Shown here one piece after another: positions 21,532 through 33,011 of a stretch of 64,000 bases of DNA (positions within the stretch are counted from its first letter, which is position 1; each line of letters begins with the position of its first letter). Origin of the DNA: Anthostomella pinea (taxonomy: Eukaryota > Ascomycota > Sordariomycetes > Xylariales > Xylariaceae); assembly GCA_963556695.1 (NCBI GenBank), contig CAUWAG010000012.1:2108001-2172000 (forward strand), written 5' to 3'. The notes under the pieces were generated by a model. It was not told the DNA's origin. It searched no databases and was given only the letters and a program-made list of their open reading frames with translations. The translations under genes and the position numbers were made by a program.

Positions 21532-21753
21532 AGAGTTGTGACGGCCTGCACGGACCTTCCCACATAACAAGCAGATACTTCCCAATAAGGGAAAGATCTG
21601 ACCAGAGGATCCCCTTAAAGGGGCAACCTCCCGCTGTACCTATCTCGCTCTCTCTTCCTTTCCTCTCTAGTCTTGATATTCTCGTCAATAGAGTAATAGC
21701 TGCTTGTTGCCGGCCATGTCCCAGCTCCTCAGTACGCTCGCCGTGACAAGAGT
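21532..21753. mobile_element. Solo LTR-like element, family C (212 bp) with AGAGT target duplication
   Basis: The element 21537-21748 starts TGTGACGGCCTGC and ends TCGCCGTGACA, and is bracketed by AGAGT at 21532-21536 and 21749-21753. TG...CA ends, a short terminal inverted repeat (TGTGACGG / CCGTGACA) and a 5-bp duplication are the hallmarks of an LTR. A pyrimidine-rich core (CTCTCTCTTCCTTTCCTCTC) is present. Only one copy is visible in the window. Confidence 0.82.
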
Positions 21754-22063
21754 TCGTAATATGGTAACTAGTTATGCTTTTATTATCTTTTAAAAAGAAA
21801 CTATTAAAACGATCGATTGTTAGATATTATTATATATGCTTAATAGCATTTTAAATAAAGATAATATTTATTTTATTAATTTGAAAAATAGTATCCTTGC
21901 GTTAAACGTTAAAAACAGAATCACTGGTTGTTTTGTTACGAGCCGTTATATCAGCAGCTTACTAGTTTAAAAAGCTAAAACTATCGTTATTGAAAAAAAA
22001 AATTTAAAGTTAAAGATATTATAACTGATAGGTTTTCCCCTTTATACCTATAAGCGCACTTTA

Positions 22064-22267
22064 TGTTGGAACAGGCTTGTGCGATCAATCATAATACTCG
22101 AGTATGGGTCAAAGTCATGATGTTGCTGATGGGTTGGATTGGGAGGTCTAGCTGGACCTGAAGGTCTGGTTAAGTGACCTTGCAACCCGGTATCTAATCT
22201 CTTATCTAATCATGCATGTGGGTCCTGGTATAGATGGTTTGCACGCTGGAATCGCATGGATCCAACA
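22064..22267 (-). mobile_element. LTR-like element, family B copy 2 (204 bp, inverted)
   Basis: On the minus strand it begins TGTTGGATCCATGCGATTCC and ends GCCTGTTCCAACA, matching family B copies at 19965 and 23582. Flanking pentamers are CTTTA and CATCA, three of five matching, so the duplication is either degraded or absent. Confidence 0.8.
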
Positions 22268-23576
22268 CATCAGCTATTTTAATCTCTTAAAGTTACGATC
22301 AATAAAACTAGGTTAAGCTTTTTAGCTTTTCAAGTTATAAAGGGTGTTTTATAAAGGCCACTTATGCGCGCGGCTATTAACAAAAACGCCTTTTCACCAC
22401 TTTAAAGTAACGTAAATAGGCTTTGTAACATGTAAATATAGCTTTTAACGTCGTTTATATAAATGTAAGTAAAAGTATAACAGATTTGAAGCTGGTTAAA
22501 GCAGTGGCCGTTTTATACTTTAAGCTAATATGTACTAGCTAGTTAATTTTATAACATTAAAAAAACGAGGTGTAGGTCGTTAAAATTAAAGGCTATGTTG
22601 CGATAAAAGCTGGAAATAATTGTAGCAAGTAGCTTTATTTTAAATACTTCTTTCTATTTAATTAACCTAGGTAAATAAGCCCGTATTATAAAGCATCATT
22701 AACATTAACTTTATTAGCATATTGTTTATAAATTAAGCTGTATTTGTATTATGGGTCATTATATATGACTTATGAACTTACTGTTTATATTATATCAAAC
22801 TAATAAAAATAAATAAACGTTTTATATCAAGATTTTCTTTTCCTTTTTTCGATTGAAGTATGTAGTGAGATATAAACTATAAGCTTTTAAATGATAGTAA
22901 CATTTTAAATGAAAGGTAGATTTAATTATTAGTTTTTATTACGGCTTTTATCGTTTTATATAATCGTTCTTATATTATACTTTTTACGTATTGTTTTTTA
23001 CCTTTCGCTTTACATTTAAATACATAAGCTATAAGTCTCGTACTATTTGTTATAGTCAGACTTGTTTTATAACTATATTTAAAATATTATAACATACTTA
23101 GTTTTAAAATCGTACCTAGTGAAGGATCTTAATCTTTTATAAAATTAGGGCCGTTATTTTATAGCATAGTAACGCTAATGTTTAGAATATATATGTTTTA
23201 AAAGCCGGTAACGAAGTTAAGTTACCGTTATTAAAACTTAACAAGTAGCTTAAACTATAAAAATAAAAAGCGCTCAAGTTTTTACGCTAGTAATTTTTCC
23301 CCAAAGTTTAAAGCTTTAGTTATTTTTCTGTAATAGCGGAAGTTATACTAAGGATTTACTCGGTATAAAATAAAATTACGTGTTACTGTTACAAAGTAAT
23401 TATACTACCTATACTAGTTAACAAGTGTAAGCATTATATATACTGCTAGTAATATTATAATAATAATAATAATTCTATCAAAGAAATGTTACGTAGTGTT
23501 AAGCGCTTTAGTTACGGCCTTGCCGACGCTAGTAAATAAGCGCAGAAATTTATACGATTACAGCTTGTTACGTTTC

Positions 23577-23790
23577 ATATCTGTTGGATCCATGCGATTC
23601 CAGACTGCAAACCATCTATACCAGGACCCACATGTATGATTAGATAAGATAAGATAGTGGATTGAGAGGGCACTTGGCCAGACCTTCGAGTCCAGCTAGA
23701 TTCCTCTCAATCCAACCATCAGCAACATCATGACCTTGACCCCATACTCGAGTATTATGATTGATCGTTCAAGCCTGTTCCAACAATATC
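23577..23790 (+). mobile_element. Solo LTR-like element, family B copy 3 (204 bp) with ATATC duplication
   Basis: The element 23582-23785 begins TGTTGGATCC and ends CTGTTCCAACA. It is flanked by identical pentamers ATATC at 23577-23581 and 23786-23790. The 7-bp terminal inverted repeat TGTTGGA/TCCAACA and 5-bp duplication indicate an LTR rather than a MITE of the TA class. This is the best-preserved copy of the family in the window. Confidence 0.86.
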
Positions 23791-24439
23791 CTTTGAAAAT
23801 TCCGCTGCCGTTATATTAAGCTGATGAAAGTTTTTAATATATAATAGCGTTTAATAAAAGTTATATATCGTTTAAAACATTATTGCCTTTTAACATATAA
23901 AAGTAAGTATTTCAACGCGCTTTTAGTCTTTTAAATATTTTAAAAATATATATATAATTAAATAGATAAACATTTTTATTTGTTGATCATTCAAAAACGA
24001 CATACGAATTATATAATATAATAGCTATTAATAAAATAGGGCTATATAAATAAAGATGTAAAGGCTTTTACCTGCTTATTATAGTTTAAATTTCTTTACA
24101 AATTTATTAACTTTAATACCGACGTTATAAATCCCTAACTATAATTAAATAGCTATAGCTAATAAACGGTAAAGTTGATTATACTTTAAGCGTTAAAGGC
24201 ATTAAAAATATATAAAGCCGGCATATTAGTTTAAAGCGACTTTAAAATAAAACACATTATACTGCCTTATAATATAGCGTAATATTTAACTATAAGGTAT
24301 AAAGGTATCTTTAAAAGGCTTTATAAGTTAACGTTCTAACTTTAAAAAGCGAGCAGCTGACTAGTAAGATATATTTTTAATAAAAGACAAGTCTTTTTAT
24401 TGAAATTCTTACAAGTACCCGTATAATAAAATAACAAGC

Positions 24440-24998
24440 CGACTACTACTCAACAAGCCATCATGAAAGAAGCCCCCAATCCGTAAGGACAAAGAGAAAG
24501 AAATAGAGCTCTTCAAGCAATGGCTACAGGAGAGAAACGTGAACACTGACAAGTGTTGGTCTCTGGAAGTCAGGGACTAGCTGGAAGCTCCTTTGTAGCC
24601 TTGTTGGATTCTTGCGAGCTTGTATTTGGAGCCTGCCAACAAGAGGGTGTCTCTGGTCTATTTGTCCTAGTCAGAGGCCGTGATGTCGTCTTATTGACTC
24701 TGCAAGAACTCCTGCTGGGGTAATCTGCGATTCAAAGTGTAGGATATGTCTAGAGTGTGTTTTCCAGACCGGCAAGATAGCCCTGATCGCCGTTCGTAGT
24801 ACAGCATCTATTGTTCCAAGAAGCCCCTTAATGCGACATGCTGATGTCCCACCTAAGCTCCCAACTTTCTCGAGGACTGACTGTACTTATTATCTTGATA
24901 CCTCCATAACCCTGCGATGCAGAGGCTCTGGGAGGCGTGGTTTGCACTACTGAGGAGCGATCCCCCACGTTGAATACAATCAATCAATCAATCAATCA
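24440..24998 (+). mobile_element. 3' end of a non-LTR retroelement with (AATC)n tail
   Basis: A normal-GC segment ending in a simple tail, AATACAATCAATCAATCAATCA. The 75-80 bases before the tail match the 3' end of the SINE-like element at 52731-53290 on the minus strand (shared core GAGGCGTGGTTTGCACTACT and flanks). One frame over this core reads LWEAWFALLRSDPPR then a stop, compatible with the C-terminus of a Tad-type ORF2, but that frame has a TGA 21 codons earlier, so the protein reading is only suggestive. The left edge is uncertain and the right edge abuts a truncated LTR. Confidence 0.65.
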
Positions 24999-25486
24999 TA
25001 TAAGGTTTATGTTCTGAGGTAAGTCAACACAAAGGACTACAGAGGCTTCTGTCAACTAGAAGACACTCAGATGCTGGGGCTTGGTCTGATCCAGGGGATC
25101 ACTATATAGTCGAGTCGTCAGGAGATTTTCCCCACCTTAGGGTTGGCTAAGATGCTTAGATTGATCACTAAAGTAGAGACTGTCTATCTGTCTAGCTAGG
25201 AAATATCTATCCTTATATATCCAATCTCTCTCTTACTGATGAGGCATGCTCACTGTTGCTCGCGTGATCAGACGTGAGCAAGCTTCCCTTGCTCACCGTT
25301 GCTCACCATTGCTCGCGTGAGCAGACGTGAGCAACTCTAGTCACGTGATCCTGGCTCCCTAGATCACGTGCCTGGATGCCCTCCGCTGTTTCGTGTTGTG
25401 CCCCTGTTCTGATTGGGTTCCCTCATAGGTCATCCTTTTCCTTTCAGGCCTGCCAACGGGCCTGTGGTATTTGTTGATTCGTAACA
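24999..25486 (-). mobile_element. LTR family A copy 2, inverted, truncated
   Basis: On the minus strand it starts TGTTACGAATCAACAAATACC at 25486 and follows the 19232 copy through the TATA-like and ACTCAGATGCTGGGGCTTGG-complement blocks. It loses the last 40 or so bases of the LTR where the (ATCA)n tail of the neighbouring retroelement begins. It carries an extra short repeat of the form GCTCACCGTTGCTCACC near 25250-25330. Confidence 0.82.
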
Positions 25487-27427
25487 CAGAGGAAAATGAG
25501 AGGGTTTCTGATATGGCTTACCCGCATGATGTAGGCGACGTTACTTGTGATATGCAGGTTAAAAATGACGAAGGCCACCAGTGTTACACGTAGCCTTGAC
25601 TTCTACATGAGATGTAAACCGAAGCAAGTGCCAAGGCGATGGACGGGTAAACTTGCGTAATCGGGTCGCTGGCATGCCTTCCCTGTCTGCTCCGGACACA
25701 CACATACATGGCCTGCATTGGGAGAGCATTAGCAGGGTCTAACGGCATACGAATGGTCCACGATCAGCTGACCGTTGCAAAATAGCTCTATCGCCACATC
25801 AACGTGGCCAAGCTCACATTGGATAGCGGCAGTGCAGGTGATCACCTTTTAGATGACATGCGTCCCCAACACGACCTCGTGCAGGCATTACCCGTGCCGT
25901 TCTCCTGCACGACGTTTCGTAGCTGCACCACTGTGTGCTATACGTGGCAGACGCTGGAAGCTTCGGAAGCTTTCCGGTGCATCACGACTATCTTGAGTCC
26001 ATGTATTGAAAATGACGGTTTCCTATTCAACGCCCACTACCCGCACATGCAGTTATAACCAGCAATATCCTGCAGTATAGATGGAATGGCCCTATGTCCG
26101 CCGGTCCGTCGGCCCTAGTAATTGCATTCATTGTTACCCAGGCCAACCGTGCAGGTCGATCGATTCAGGCAAGAGATTTCGTAGGTTGCTCCATTCACGT
26201 GAACATGATATATCTGCACTGAATGGTCTGATCATCGATGAAGACATAATGGCCTGCGATGTTAACATATCAATAGTGACACAACTGGAGATCAGCTTCG
26301 CTGGTTTAGGAAAACACAGGATTATGCCAAACGTCTGTATGCCGCAAACGTGTCTTGGTCAACTGCGGGTGGTTGTGTGTCTCGTTGATTTTGGCGGTAG
26401 CTTCACGCAGTGCTAGGTTGACAAGCGCAACAACTTCCTGTTCAGTATCAACGTTCCCTCATGCCCCAGTAGTAGCGCACTCTGATCTGTTCCGGTCTGT
26501 CACATATGATATAGCAGGCTTCTTTGCAGCTGCAGGTTGTATTTGGCAGGTGGTAGGCGATCCCGGTGAGGAAACCGATAGATTGTCTGGCTCGTACAAA
26601 TGCGCCGAATAAGACGTATGTGATCGCCTAACAGCCGCACTGTCTATTCGCCGTCGAGATAGAGTTTGACTTACTGCGTGAGGAATATAGGCTTGCGTAA
26701 ACCCAGGCGTGGACATTGCATTGCCCGCAATAGAAATTCGACTTGTTTCGTGCCCCGCCTCGGGTGCCTGTCGTATACCGCGCAGCCGAACAACCGACAC
26801 GCGTCACAGCGCACAGCACACAGTCGCTACAACGAAGAATCATTGCACCCAATAATTAGCAGCGTTCCACTGCAGTGCGTGACTGTTCACCCAATTGAAA
26901 CACCACTCGATGACGTCCTTTCAGCGCTGTTGCCTGACCGGCTTCTAATCGTCGCTGGTCGGGGGCTGCATCGCAAGGTTGCAGTCGTAAGCAGGCAGAA
27001 ATATGCACCCGGAAGCATGCAATTTCCTTGCGACGCTGGATGCCCAACCAGATGAACCGGGCCTACATTGATATCATGGTGGCGGCATACAAAAAGGCGG
27101 TGAGGAAGGACGCAGCAGGGACTTTGTTGAACCGGTATTGAACGTGTATTTGAAGGACGAATGTAGAAGGTCGCTAGAGGTTTACCAAGTACCAACGATC
27201 TCCGGCTAGGATAGAAATTCTAAAGTCTTCGACGACAGTGGCCCAAATCCTTGGTCCTGACCGAAACTCATATTGTTTGCTTTCAACTGTCCGCCCCAAT
27301 TATATCACACCTGGTCCGACCTGGTGATATCCATCTTTCGCATTCCTATATGCGCACAGCTTCACCTCGCAAGCATTACCTTGTTTTCACGGAACTCGAG
27401 AGGACCTGGAGATATCTCTGTGGTGCA
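25487..27427. other. Normal-GC island, no gene recognised
   Basis: About 1.9 kb of ordinary base composition between two LTR copies. Frames at 25804-26058 (+), 26081-26416 (+), 26666-27055 (+) and 26459-26800 (-) overlap each other and match no family I know. No PBS or purine tract typical of an LTR-element interior was found next to the LTR edges. It may be genomic sequence spared from RIP, with decayed genes. Confidence 0.4.
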
Positions 27428-27892
27428 ATGATGGCAGTGAGTTATACGTGATCTTCGTTTTGGTCTTTGTTTTCCTAATATATACAGGCGATCTCTTTCG
27501 ACTTGTCGACTCTACGATCTACGGTCCTGGCTACAGGTCCCACTTCACCGCCGCCATGCTATTCCTGCAACTTGCCTAGCTCCAAGTTCGTTACTCGAAC
27601 ATCGAATCGCAATGGCAATGCGGGACGCCCATATTTCAAATGTAGACCATGCAACAAGTTTCTCGTATTCGCCGACACCCGTGGCAACGACTCTACGAAT
27701 CCACAATGCCATTGTGGATCTACAAGCAAGCGACAAGTGACTGGAAGCGCCAAGCGAGTCCCTGGGAGGTTGCATTTCGTTTGTAGGCTGGGGGAATGTA
27801 ACTTCTTTACTTTGTGCAAGAACCAAGAGGGAGGAGATGTCATTATCGAGCAGAACCTCATCGATAGCCTTGCAAGGCTTTCGATTATTTAA
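27428..27892 (+). CDS. Small protein with two GRF-type zinc fingers
   Basis: Two exons, 27428-27436 and 27488-27892 (51-nt intron, GTGAGT donor, TACAG acceptor), give 137 residues. An in-frame ATG at 27350 would add 26 residues. Two zinc modules are visible. The first is CYSCNLPSSKFVTRT followed by GNAGRPYFKCRPCNKFLVF. The second is CHCGSTSKRQVTGS followed by VPGRLHFVCRLGECNFFT. The CxxC/CxC, Thr, PGRxFxxC and CxFF pattern is that of the GRF zinc finger, found in DNA-repair nucleases and topoisomerases and, in fungi, in many small stand-alone proteins. GRF modules bind single-stranded nucleic acid in known cases. Its job here is unknown. It lies alone in an island flanked by LTR copies and AT-rich DNA. 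Confidence 0.75.
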
Positions 27893-28226
27893 CGAGTGTT
27901 CAATCGACTCGGTGTCTGAGACATGGGGATAAACCCCAAGAAGAGCAGACGTTGGAGTGATCGACAATTGGAAGGACCTGTATACATTTCATCAACTTGC
28001 TGCGCGCTGTGCTGTCCTGGTCCTTCTCCTACGAACAAAAGAAGGCTCACCCTCCCGGTTGATATCTGGTTGAGCACCTATATATACTGCTGTGTCCAAG
28101 GTGACCATCAAGCTTGAGCAAATTGGGAATGCTGGTCGGCGTTAGAATTGATAAGCTCCGCATCCAAGTCGTTGGTAAGGGAACCGAGATCCTCAAGCCT
28201 CACGAGTCTGGCAAGACGCACCATCA
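27893..28226. other. Spacer with possible truncated gene end on the minus strand
   Basis: Between the GRF gene and the next LTR copy. On the minus strand an open frame runs from the LTR edge (28226) for about 38 codons to a stop near 28115 (MVRLARLVRLEDLGSLTNDL onward). It reads like ordinary coding sequence but is too short to name. Confidence 0.3.
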
Positions 28227-28710
28227 TGTGACGAGCCGCCTAACTTATAAGGCTAAAGGGTTCTATAGGGTTTATAGTCTGAGGTAAGTCAACACAAAAG
28301 ACGATAGAGGCTTCTGTCAACTAGAAGACACTCAGATGCTGGGGCTTGGTCTGAACTGGGTTTACTGTGTAGTCGAGTCGTCGGGAGATTTCTCCCACCT
28401 TAGAGTTGGCTAAGATGCTTAGATTGATCACTAAGATAGAGACTGTCTATCTATCTAGTTGGGAAATGTCTGTCCTTATATATCCAATCTCTCCCTCACT
28501 GATTAGGTGGCTCACCCTGGATCACCGGTGACCCAAGGTGATCCAAATTCTTAGTCACGTGACCTAGGCTCGGCTGGTCGCGTGATCTGTGTACCGTTGC
28601 TCCGTTGCTCCAATCTCTCCACTGATCAGCACCCCACTCTCTGGTCAACCTGTTTCCAATCGTCCCTTCTAGGTCTGCTATCAGGCCGCACTGTTCGTTG
28701 ATTCATAACA
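28227..28710 (-). mobile_element. LTR family A copy 3, inverted
   Basis: On the minus strand it starts TGTTATGAATCAACGAAC at 28710 and ends GGCTCGTCACA at 28227, giving full-length ends compared with the 19232 copy. Flanking pentamers (CATCA inside, AGGTC outside) differ, so it has no target duplication of its own. It could be the partner of copy 2 in one element, or a rearranged solo LTR. Confidence 0.82.
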
Positions 28711-31080
28711 AGGTCGCCGTTAAGATTTCTTTTTAATATAACTTAACTTTCTTCAAATTAAAGCTATGAAATAATTTTAAAGGCGAACTAAAAGGTGTTG
28801 AAAAAAGAAATAGAACGGTAAAAATTAAAAGCTCTTTAAGGTTAAATGTTTTTTTCGTTGTGCTTAGTATTGTTTTAATTTGCTCTTTAAAATCGTCAAT
28901 AGTTATATAGCGGTTCTGTTTCTTTTAATTATTTAATTACTGTTTTTCTACCAGTAATCTTCAATCAAAATTTTTTTTTTAAAACTACTTCTTTAGTAAA
29001 TTATAAAATACCTAGTTACCTTATATATTTTGCGATTTAACTCTAAATTAAGCTTTATATTTATAACCTTTTTATTTATATAACGAAGAACCTTCAAATT
29101 TATGCTCAACAAATTGCTCTTTTTAAGTCTTTTATTTTCTTATTTTTATCCATTATTTGGTTCAGAAATTAGTCCAAAAGATTGCAAAAAAACCGATATT
29201 ATAAGTTTTAAAGCAAGTTTAAAAATCTTTTACAACTCTGTCGGTATAAAACCTATAAAAAATTGTCAGTAAAAATTTTTTTTTTAACTAAATAACTTAC
29301 ATTTATTACTGCTTTCTAATTGCGTTAGGTTTTATGATACTTTCAAGGCTATAACTTTTACTATTGAAAGCAGTTTTGTTAAACTTTTGTAACGCTTTTT
29401 AATAATATTTTAATGAATAAACATATCTTATAAAGAGGTAGACTTAATTTACAACGCTAAAATCATTATTATAAAAGTTTTTTGCGTTTGTTGCGCTGCT
29501 TTTCAAGATAAATACTTCCTCGTTTATATTAAAAAGGTCGTTAATATCTACATCTTTTACTGCGGAAAAAAACGCGTTCATATCATATTAGTTATTAGTA
29601 ACCTATAAGTCGTACTGGTTATCGTAAACGTATTAACCAGCTATATTAATAACGCTATAAAGAATACTTGGTTATAATTAGTACTGTTAATTAAAATACG
29701 TTGCCCTCATATAACTAAAAGTAATAAAGAAGAGAACACCTAAAATATCGTTACTTAATAAGAGTAGAAAGGTAGGTATTTTAAAAAGATTACATAAGAT
29801 ATTTTTAATTGCACTAATAACAGGCTGTGTAAGCAAACGAAAAAATACTAAACAAACTATTAATACTAAATACCGAATAAAAAAACGTCTAAGATTTAAG
29901 TTGTAACTAAGGAATTAAGTACTTTAAACGATACGCTGAAGTACAAAGCCCTCGGGTGTGGTAGGGCTTACTAGGTTGTGCAGCTTAAAGCGGCAGCGTA
30001 TTACAAGCTAGCGCACTGCTCGAGTTGAAAGCAGAACATGTGTTGGATAACAGGGGTCATGAAGATGAGCCGAGTCCGACCGGAAAACCCCCGGTACGGC
30101 GGATATGGCCAACACCAAACTGGAAACCGATAATGGGCTCCTAAACAGACCAAACAGATAAGAAACTTTACGATGCAATACACCAATAATCACCCTCTAT
30201 TCACTGAACTCGTTGAATCTAACAGTATGCCGGAATAGACAGCACACTCGCCGTCTCTTTGTTTAAGATACTAATATATTATATTAATTTACTAGTAGCT
30301 AAAACATATAATAAAAAGTGGTTGAACTATACTTAATCTTGCTATCGTTAAAAATCAAGCCTTTATAACGATTAATAACTAGTAAGTATTAATTATCGAT
30401 AAAATTACTATTATACTAATTAGCGAAATAATAAACAACAAAACTTATAAAATTCGAGCTTTAAGTCGTTTAAGAAAAATAGCGTAAATATAATTAATTG
30501 ATTAGTTATTACTAGCTATTATTTAATAATATCATCTTATTTACTTACATTTTTACTTCTTTCATTATTATCTAATCGTTTTATGAATCGAAAGGATTTA
30601 TTTAATATAGTTCTTTTGTTATTAAAAGTTATACAATTGTTTTTTATAGTGCGGGTTTATTTTTTTATAGTTAGATTTTCTTTATTATACTTCTTAACTA
30701 CTTTACGTAATGTTTTCATTAAGTGTTTTTATATAAAATAGATTATTTAACATTTTAATTTATACATTCACATGGTTTTTAATTGGATAAGCGTTTACCT
30801 GTAGTTTATAAAAATGTTCATTTTTATTTCTTAAATACGACGCTTTATAACTTACGTAAGGTTGTAGCAAAGCCTCGATTTTAAGCCTTAACACGTAGTA
30901 GCCGTATAAGATAAATTATCTGTAAAAGTAGCTTATAATACTAATTTATATAATTATCTTCATATTAGCTTTAAATCCAGCGAATATAAAACCTTATTAA
31001 TTTCTTGCTCCTTATTAACTATGTCTAACATGTAGCCATGTAAAGTTTGTTTATAAGTCCTAGCGATTAGATTAAGAAGA
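28711..31080. other. AT-rich desert, second block
   Basis: RIP-like AT-rich DNA, similar to the main block, with no readable gene. It is interrupted at about 29990-30240 by a normal-GC insertion. Confidence 0.8.
30041..30224 (-). mobile_element. LTR-like insertion (about 184 bp) in AT-rich DNA
   Basis: The normal-GC island has ends TGTTGGATAACAGG (left) and GAATCTAACA (right). On the minus strand it starts TGTTAGATTCAACGAG. Flanking pentamers ACATG and GTATG differ only by transitions, as RIP could cause. Homology to other copies was not seen in the window. Confidence 0.45.
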
Positions 31081-31874
31081 AAATGGTGAACAGTGTGATG
31101 GTGTCTGATTTGAGCCAATCCTCAGAGTGAAGTGTGTGTGCGTATTCTCTTGGTCTAGAGTGTCCTTGTGCGACCGTGGCAGTTTTGTGCCAAAGGGGGC
31201 TGGATCAGTACGGAACAACTAGGTTCCGTTGTCTACCTGTCAGGGTGCCTTCTAGGCGTACCTTTAATCCAACAGATGGTATGGTCACCCGTATGGTCAC
31301 CCACACCACCAGATCTCCAGGCCACCCACGTGCCTTGGTCACGTGAGCGGAGCGACTGTTGATCCGTCAGTCACTAGGGCAGCGGATAGTGGGGCGGGCA
31401 CACAGATCATATCCCCCACCAGAATTGGCTGGTGGGCTCGATCTCTTCTTCCCTCCTCACCAAGAGATTTTCATACGTAGATGGTGTATACAGGACTTTT
31501 ACGTCCTCTCTCATCTTCGGAACGTGACAAACAGAGTAGCACATGCCTGTATTATAAGAACTTGAACCTAACAACACCAAGATAAGATCTCAGCTGCGTC
31601 TCTGCACTGGTCATACCATCGCCCCTGCGACTGCGCGCAAGTATCGCTACTCGCGCGCCCTTATTGTTTTCAATCTGATGAAAAAGTCAAGAGTTCACTG
31701 GAGACATGCGACGAAAAATCTCGGTATGTTTCAGTATTCCGATTGCAAATCGTCTGATTTTATGTTACTCAATCCTATTTCCCGGGCCCTTTCTTCGACA
31801 TTAATCACGATCTGAAGTCTCGTACGTACCACAATACCCCCACACCCCCCTCCCCCCTCCCCAAGGAAACCCTC
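31081..31874. other. Transition from AT-rich block to normal DNA; possible LTR end
   Basis: Normal-GC sequence. On the minus strand a TGTTAGGTTCAAG motif begins at 31573 and continues through sequence reminiscent of an LTR leader, but no opposite end or target duplication was found. Overlapping frames at 31134-31362 have no family signature. A poly-C tract lies at about 31840. Confidence 0.35.
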
Positions 31875-32180
31875 CTACGCATGCGCAGGGAAGTCCTCGA
31901 GCGTGAGCGACCATTCAGGAGGACTGGGCGGGGATACTGGCTTCTCCTCGTCACCGATCAGCTCAGTGCGTAGTTGGTAGACTCTATAGTACCACGCAAG
32001 CATCTCAATAATTGTCAAGTCCAGCATCTCTTGGGCATCGTACTCGGCATCCTCGATGTCGCCGACGAAGTCCGAGGCTAGCCCGTCGTTCGCCTCGCGA
32101 GAGGCAATGAGCTGCTTACCGTTGCTGAGGCTGCACTTGTACGTTCTGCAGTACTCGTAGGTTCTGCAGGAGAAGTGCAT
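31875..32180 (-). CDS. Hypothetical small protein, 101 residues
   Basis: A single-exon frame with an ATG at 32180, a CA-rich leader and a TATATAGG box about 135 bases upstream (near 32311-32318 on the minus strand). The sequence has a likely helical, acidic central part (DIEDAEYDAQEMLDLTIIEM) followed by AWYYRVYQLRTEL and a Pro-rich, acidic end. No signal peptide, no family recognised. Reasonable codon content and the leader argue for a real gene, but a chance frame cannot be excluded. Confidence 0.45.
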   Translation of the reverse strand: MHFSCRTYEYCRTYKCSLSNGKQLIASREANDGLASDFVGDIEDAEYDAQEMLDLTIIEMLAWYYRVYQLRTELIGDEEKPVSPPSPPEWSLTLEDFPAHA

Positions 32181-32616
32181 GGTGACGGGGATGTGGATTG
32201 GATTGTTTGGGTTTTGATGAGTGACTGCGTTTGGGCAGTGGATGTAATGAATGTGATAGATGGGCGGTGCTCACTGTTTTGTTCTGCCTGGAGTGCGACA
32301 TGGTAGGCCCCTATATAGGAAGTATCGGAGGGGAATTTCCACGAAAGGGTAAGAAAGACTCATTGTTGGGAGTGGAACCATGGAATTGTCCCTTTGTCGG
32401 TCATGCCTTTCTTCGCCTCTTACTTCGCCTATACTCTGGCGTATCTGGCGTATTCTCGCCATGGCTAGTTTGGATCTAGACCGCGGCAATTGTTTATTGG
32501 CTCTGGACCACGAACAATGTATGTATGATGAGTTTCTGAGACATCTTATTTACCGGTACAATCTTTGCACAGGCGTAGCGTGATGACATTTTACTCTTCG
32601 CTGCCCATGACCAGGG

Positions 32617-32915
32617 CGAATTGCAGAGAACTTCAGGCTGGAGAGGTGGGTGTCGCTCACCCGCGACGCTGGTACCCCGTTCGGCATAGAGACGTTCTCC
32701 AACGGCCCCTGGGCGTGCATTGGCAAAGCTTACTCAGTTCTTATGTTCAAGGACTTCATGTTTGAGTTGCTGAAGAACTCAAGATCTCCAAGAATCCGGA
32801 TCTGCTGGCCCTCACAGACACGTCTCCTCCGGTTTAGGATCCGGCTGTCACTTATCGGCCTCTGAGACGGCATGTAGTATTAAAAGTGTACGACCATGAC
32901 AATCATTCACTATAC
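32617..32915 (+). pseudogene. Cytochrome P450 C-terminal relic
   Basis: A stop codon (TGA) is followed in frame by AENFRLERWVSLTRDAG, then the heme-binding segment FSNGPWACIGKAYSVLMFKD, with the axial Cys in the FxxGPxxCIG signature, and MFELLKN. Homology then shifts frame (LKISKNPDLLALTDTSPPV) and meets a stop before a last stretch DPAVTYRPLRRHVVL. So only the last exon-like part of a P450 remains, with an upstream stop, one frameshift and one internal stop. No other P450 exon is visible within the preceding kilobase. It is a dead monooxygenase fragment next to the AT-rich compartment. Confidence 0.85.
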
Positions 32916-33011
32916 TCGTGTCTTATTAATGCCGAACTCCATCCGCCAGCCTGCTCGATCTTTTTCACCGCGTAGATGTCCTGCTTTCTCCCCCACGGAA
33001 CATGCGAGTCA

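Noticed and set aside
25804..27055. Several 60-130-codon frames as genes
   Set aside because: They overlap in different phases on both strands, lack family signatures and splice logic, and look like chance frames in unmutated DNA.
25487..28226. A certain LTR retrotransposon carrying a cargo gene
   Set aside because: The flanking LTR copies agree in orientation, but no primer-binding site matching a tRNA 3' end, no purine tract and no outer target duplication could be found. It is kept only as a hypothesis.
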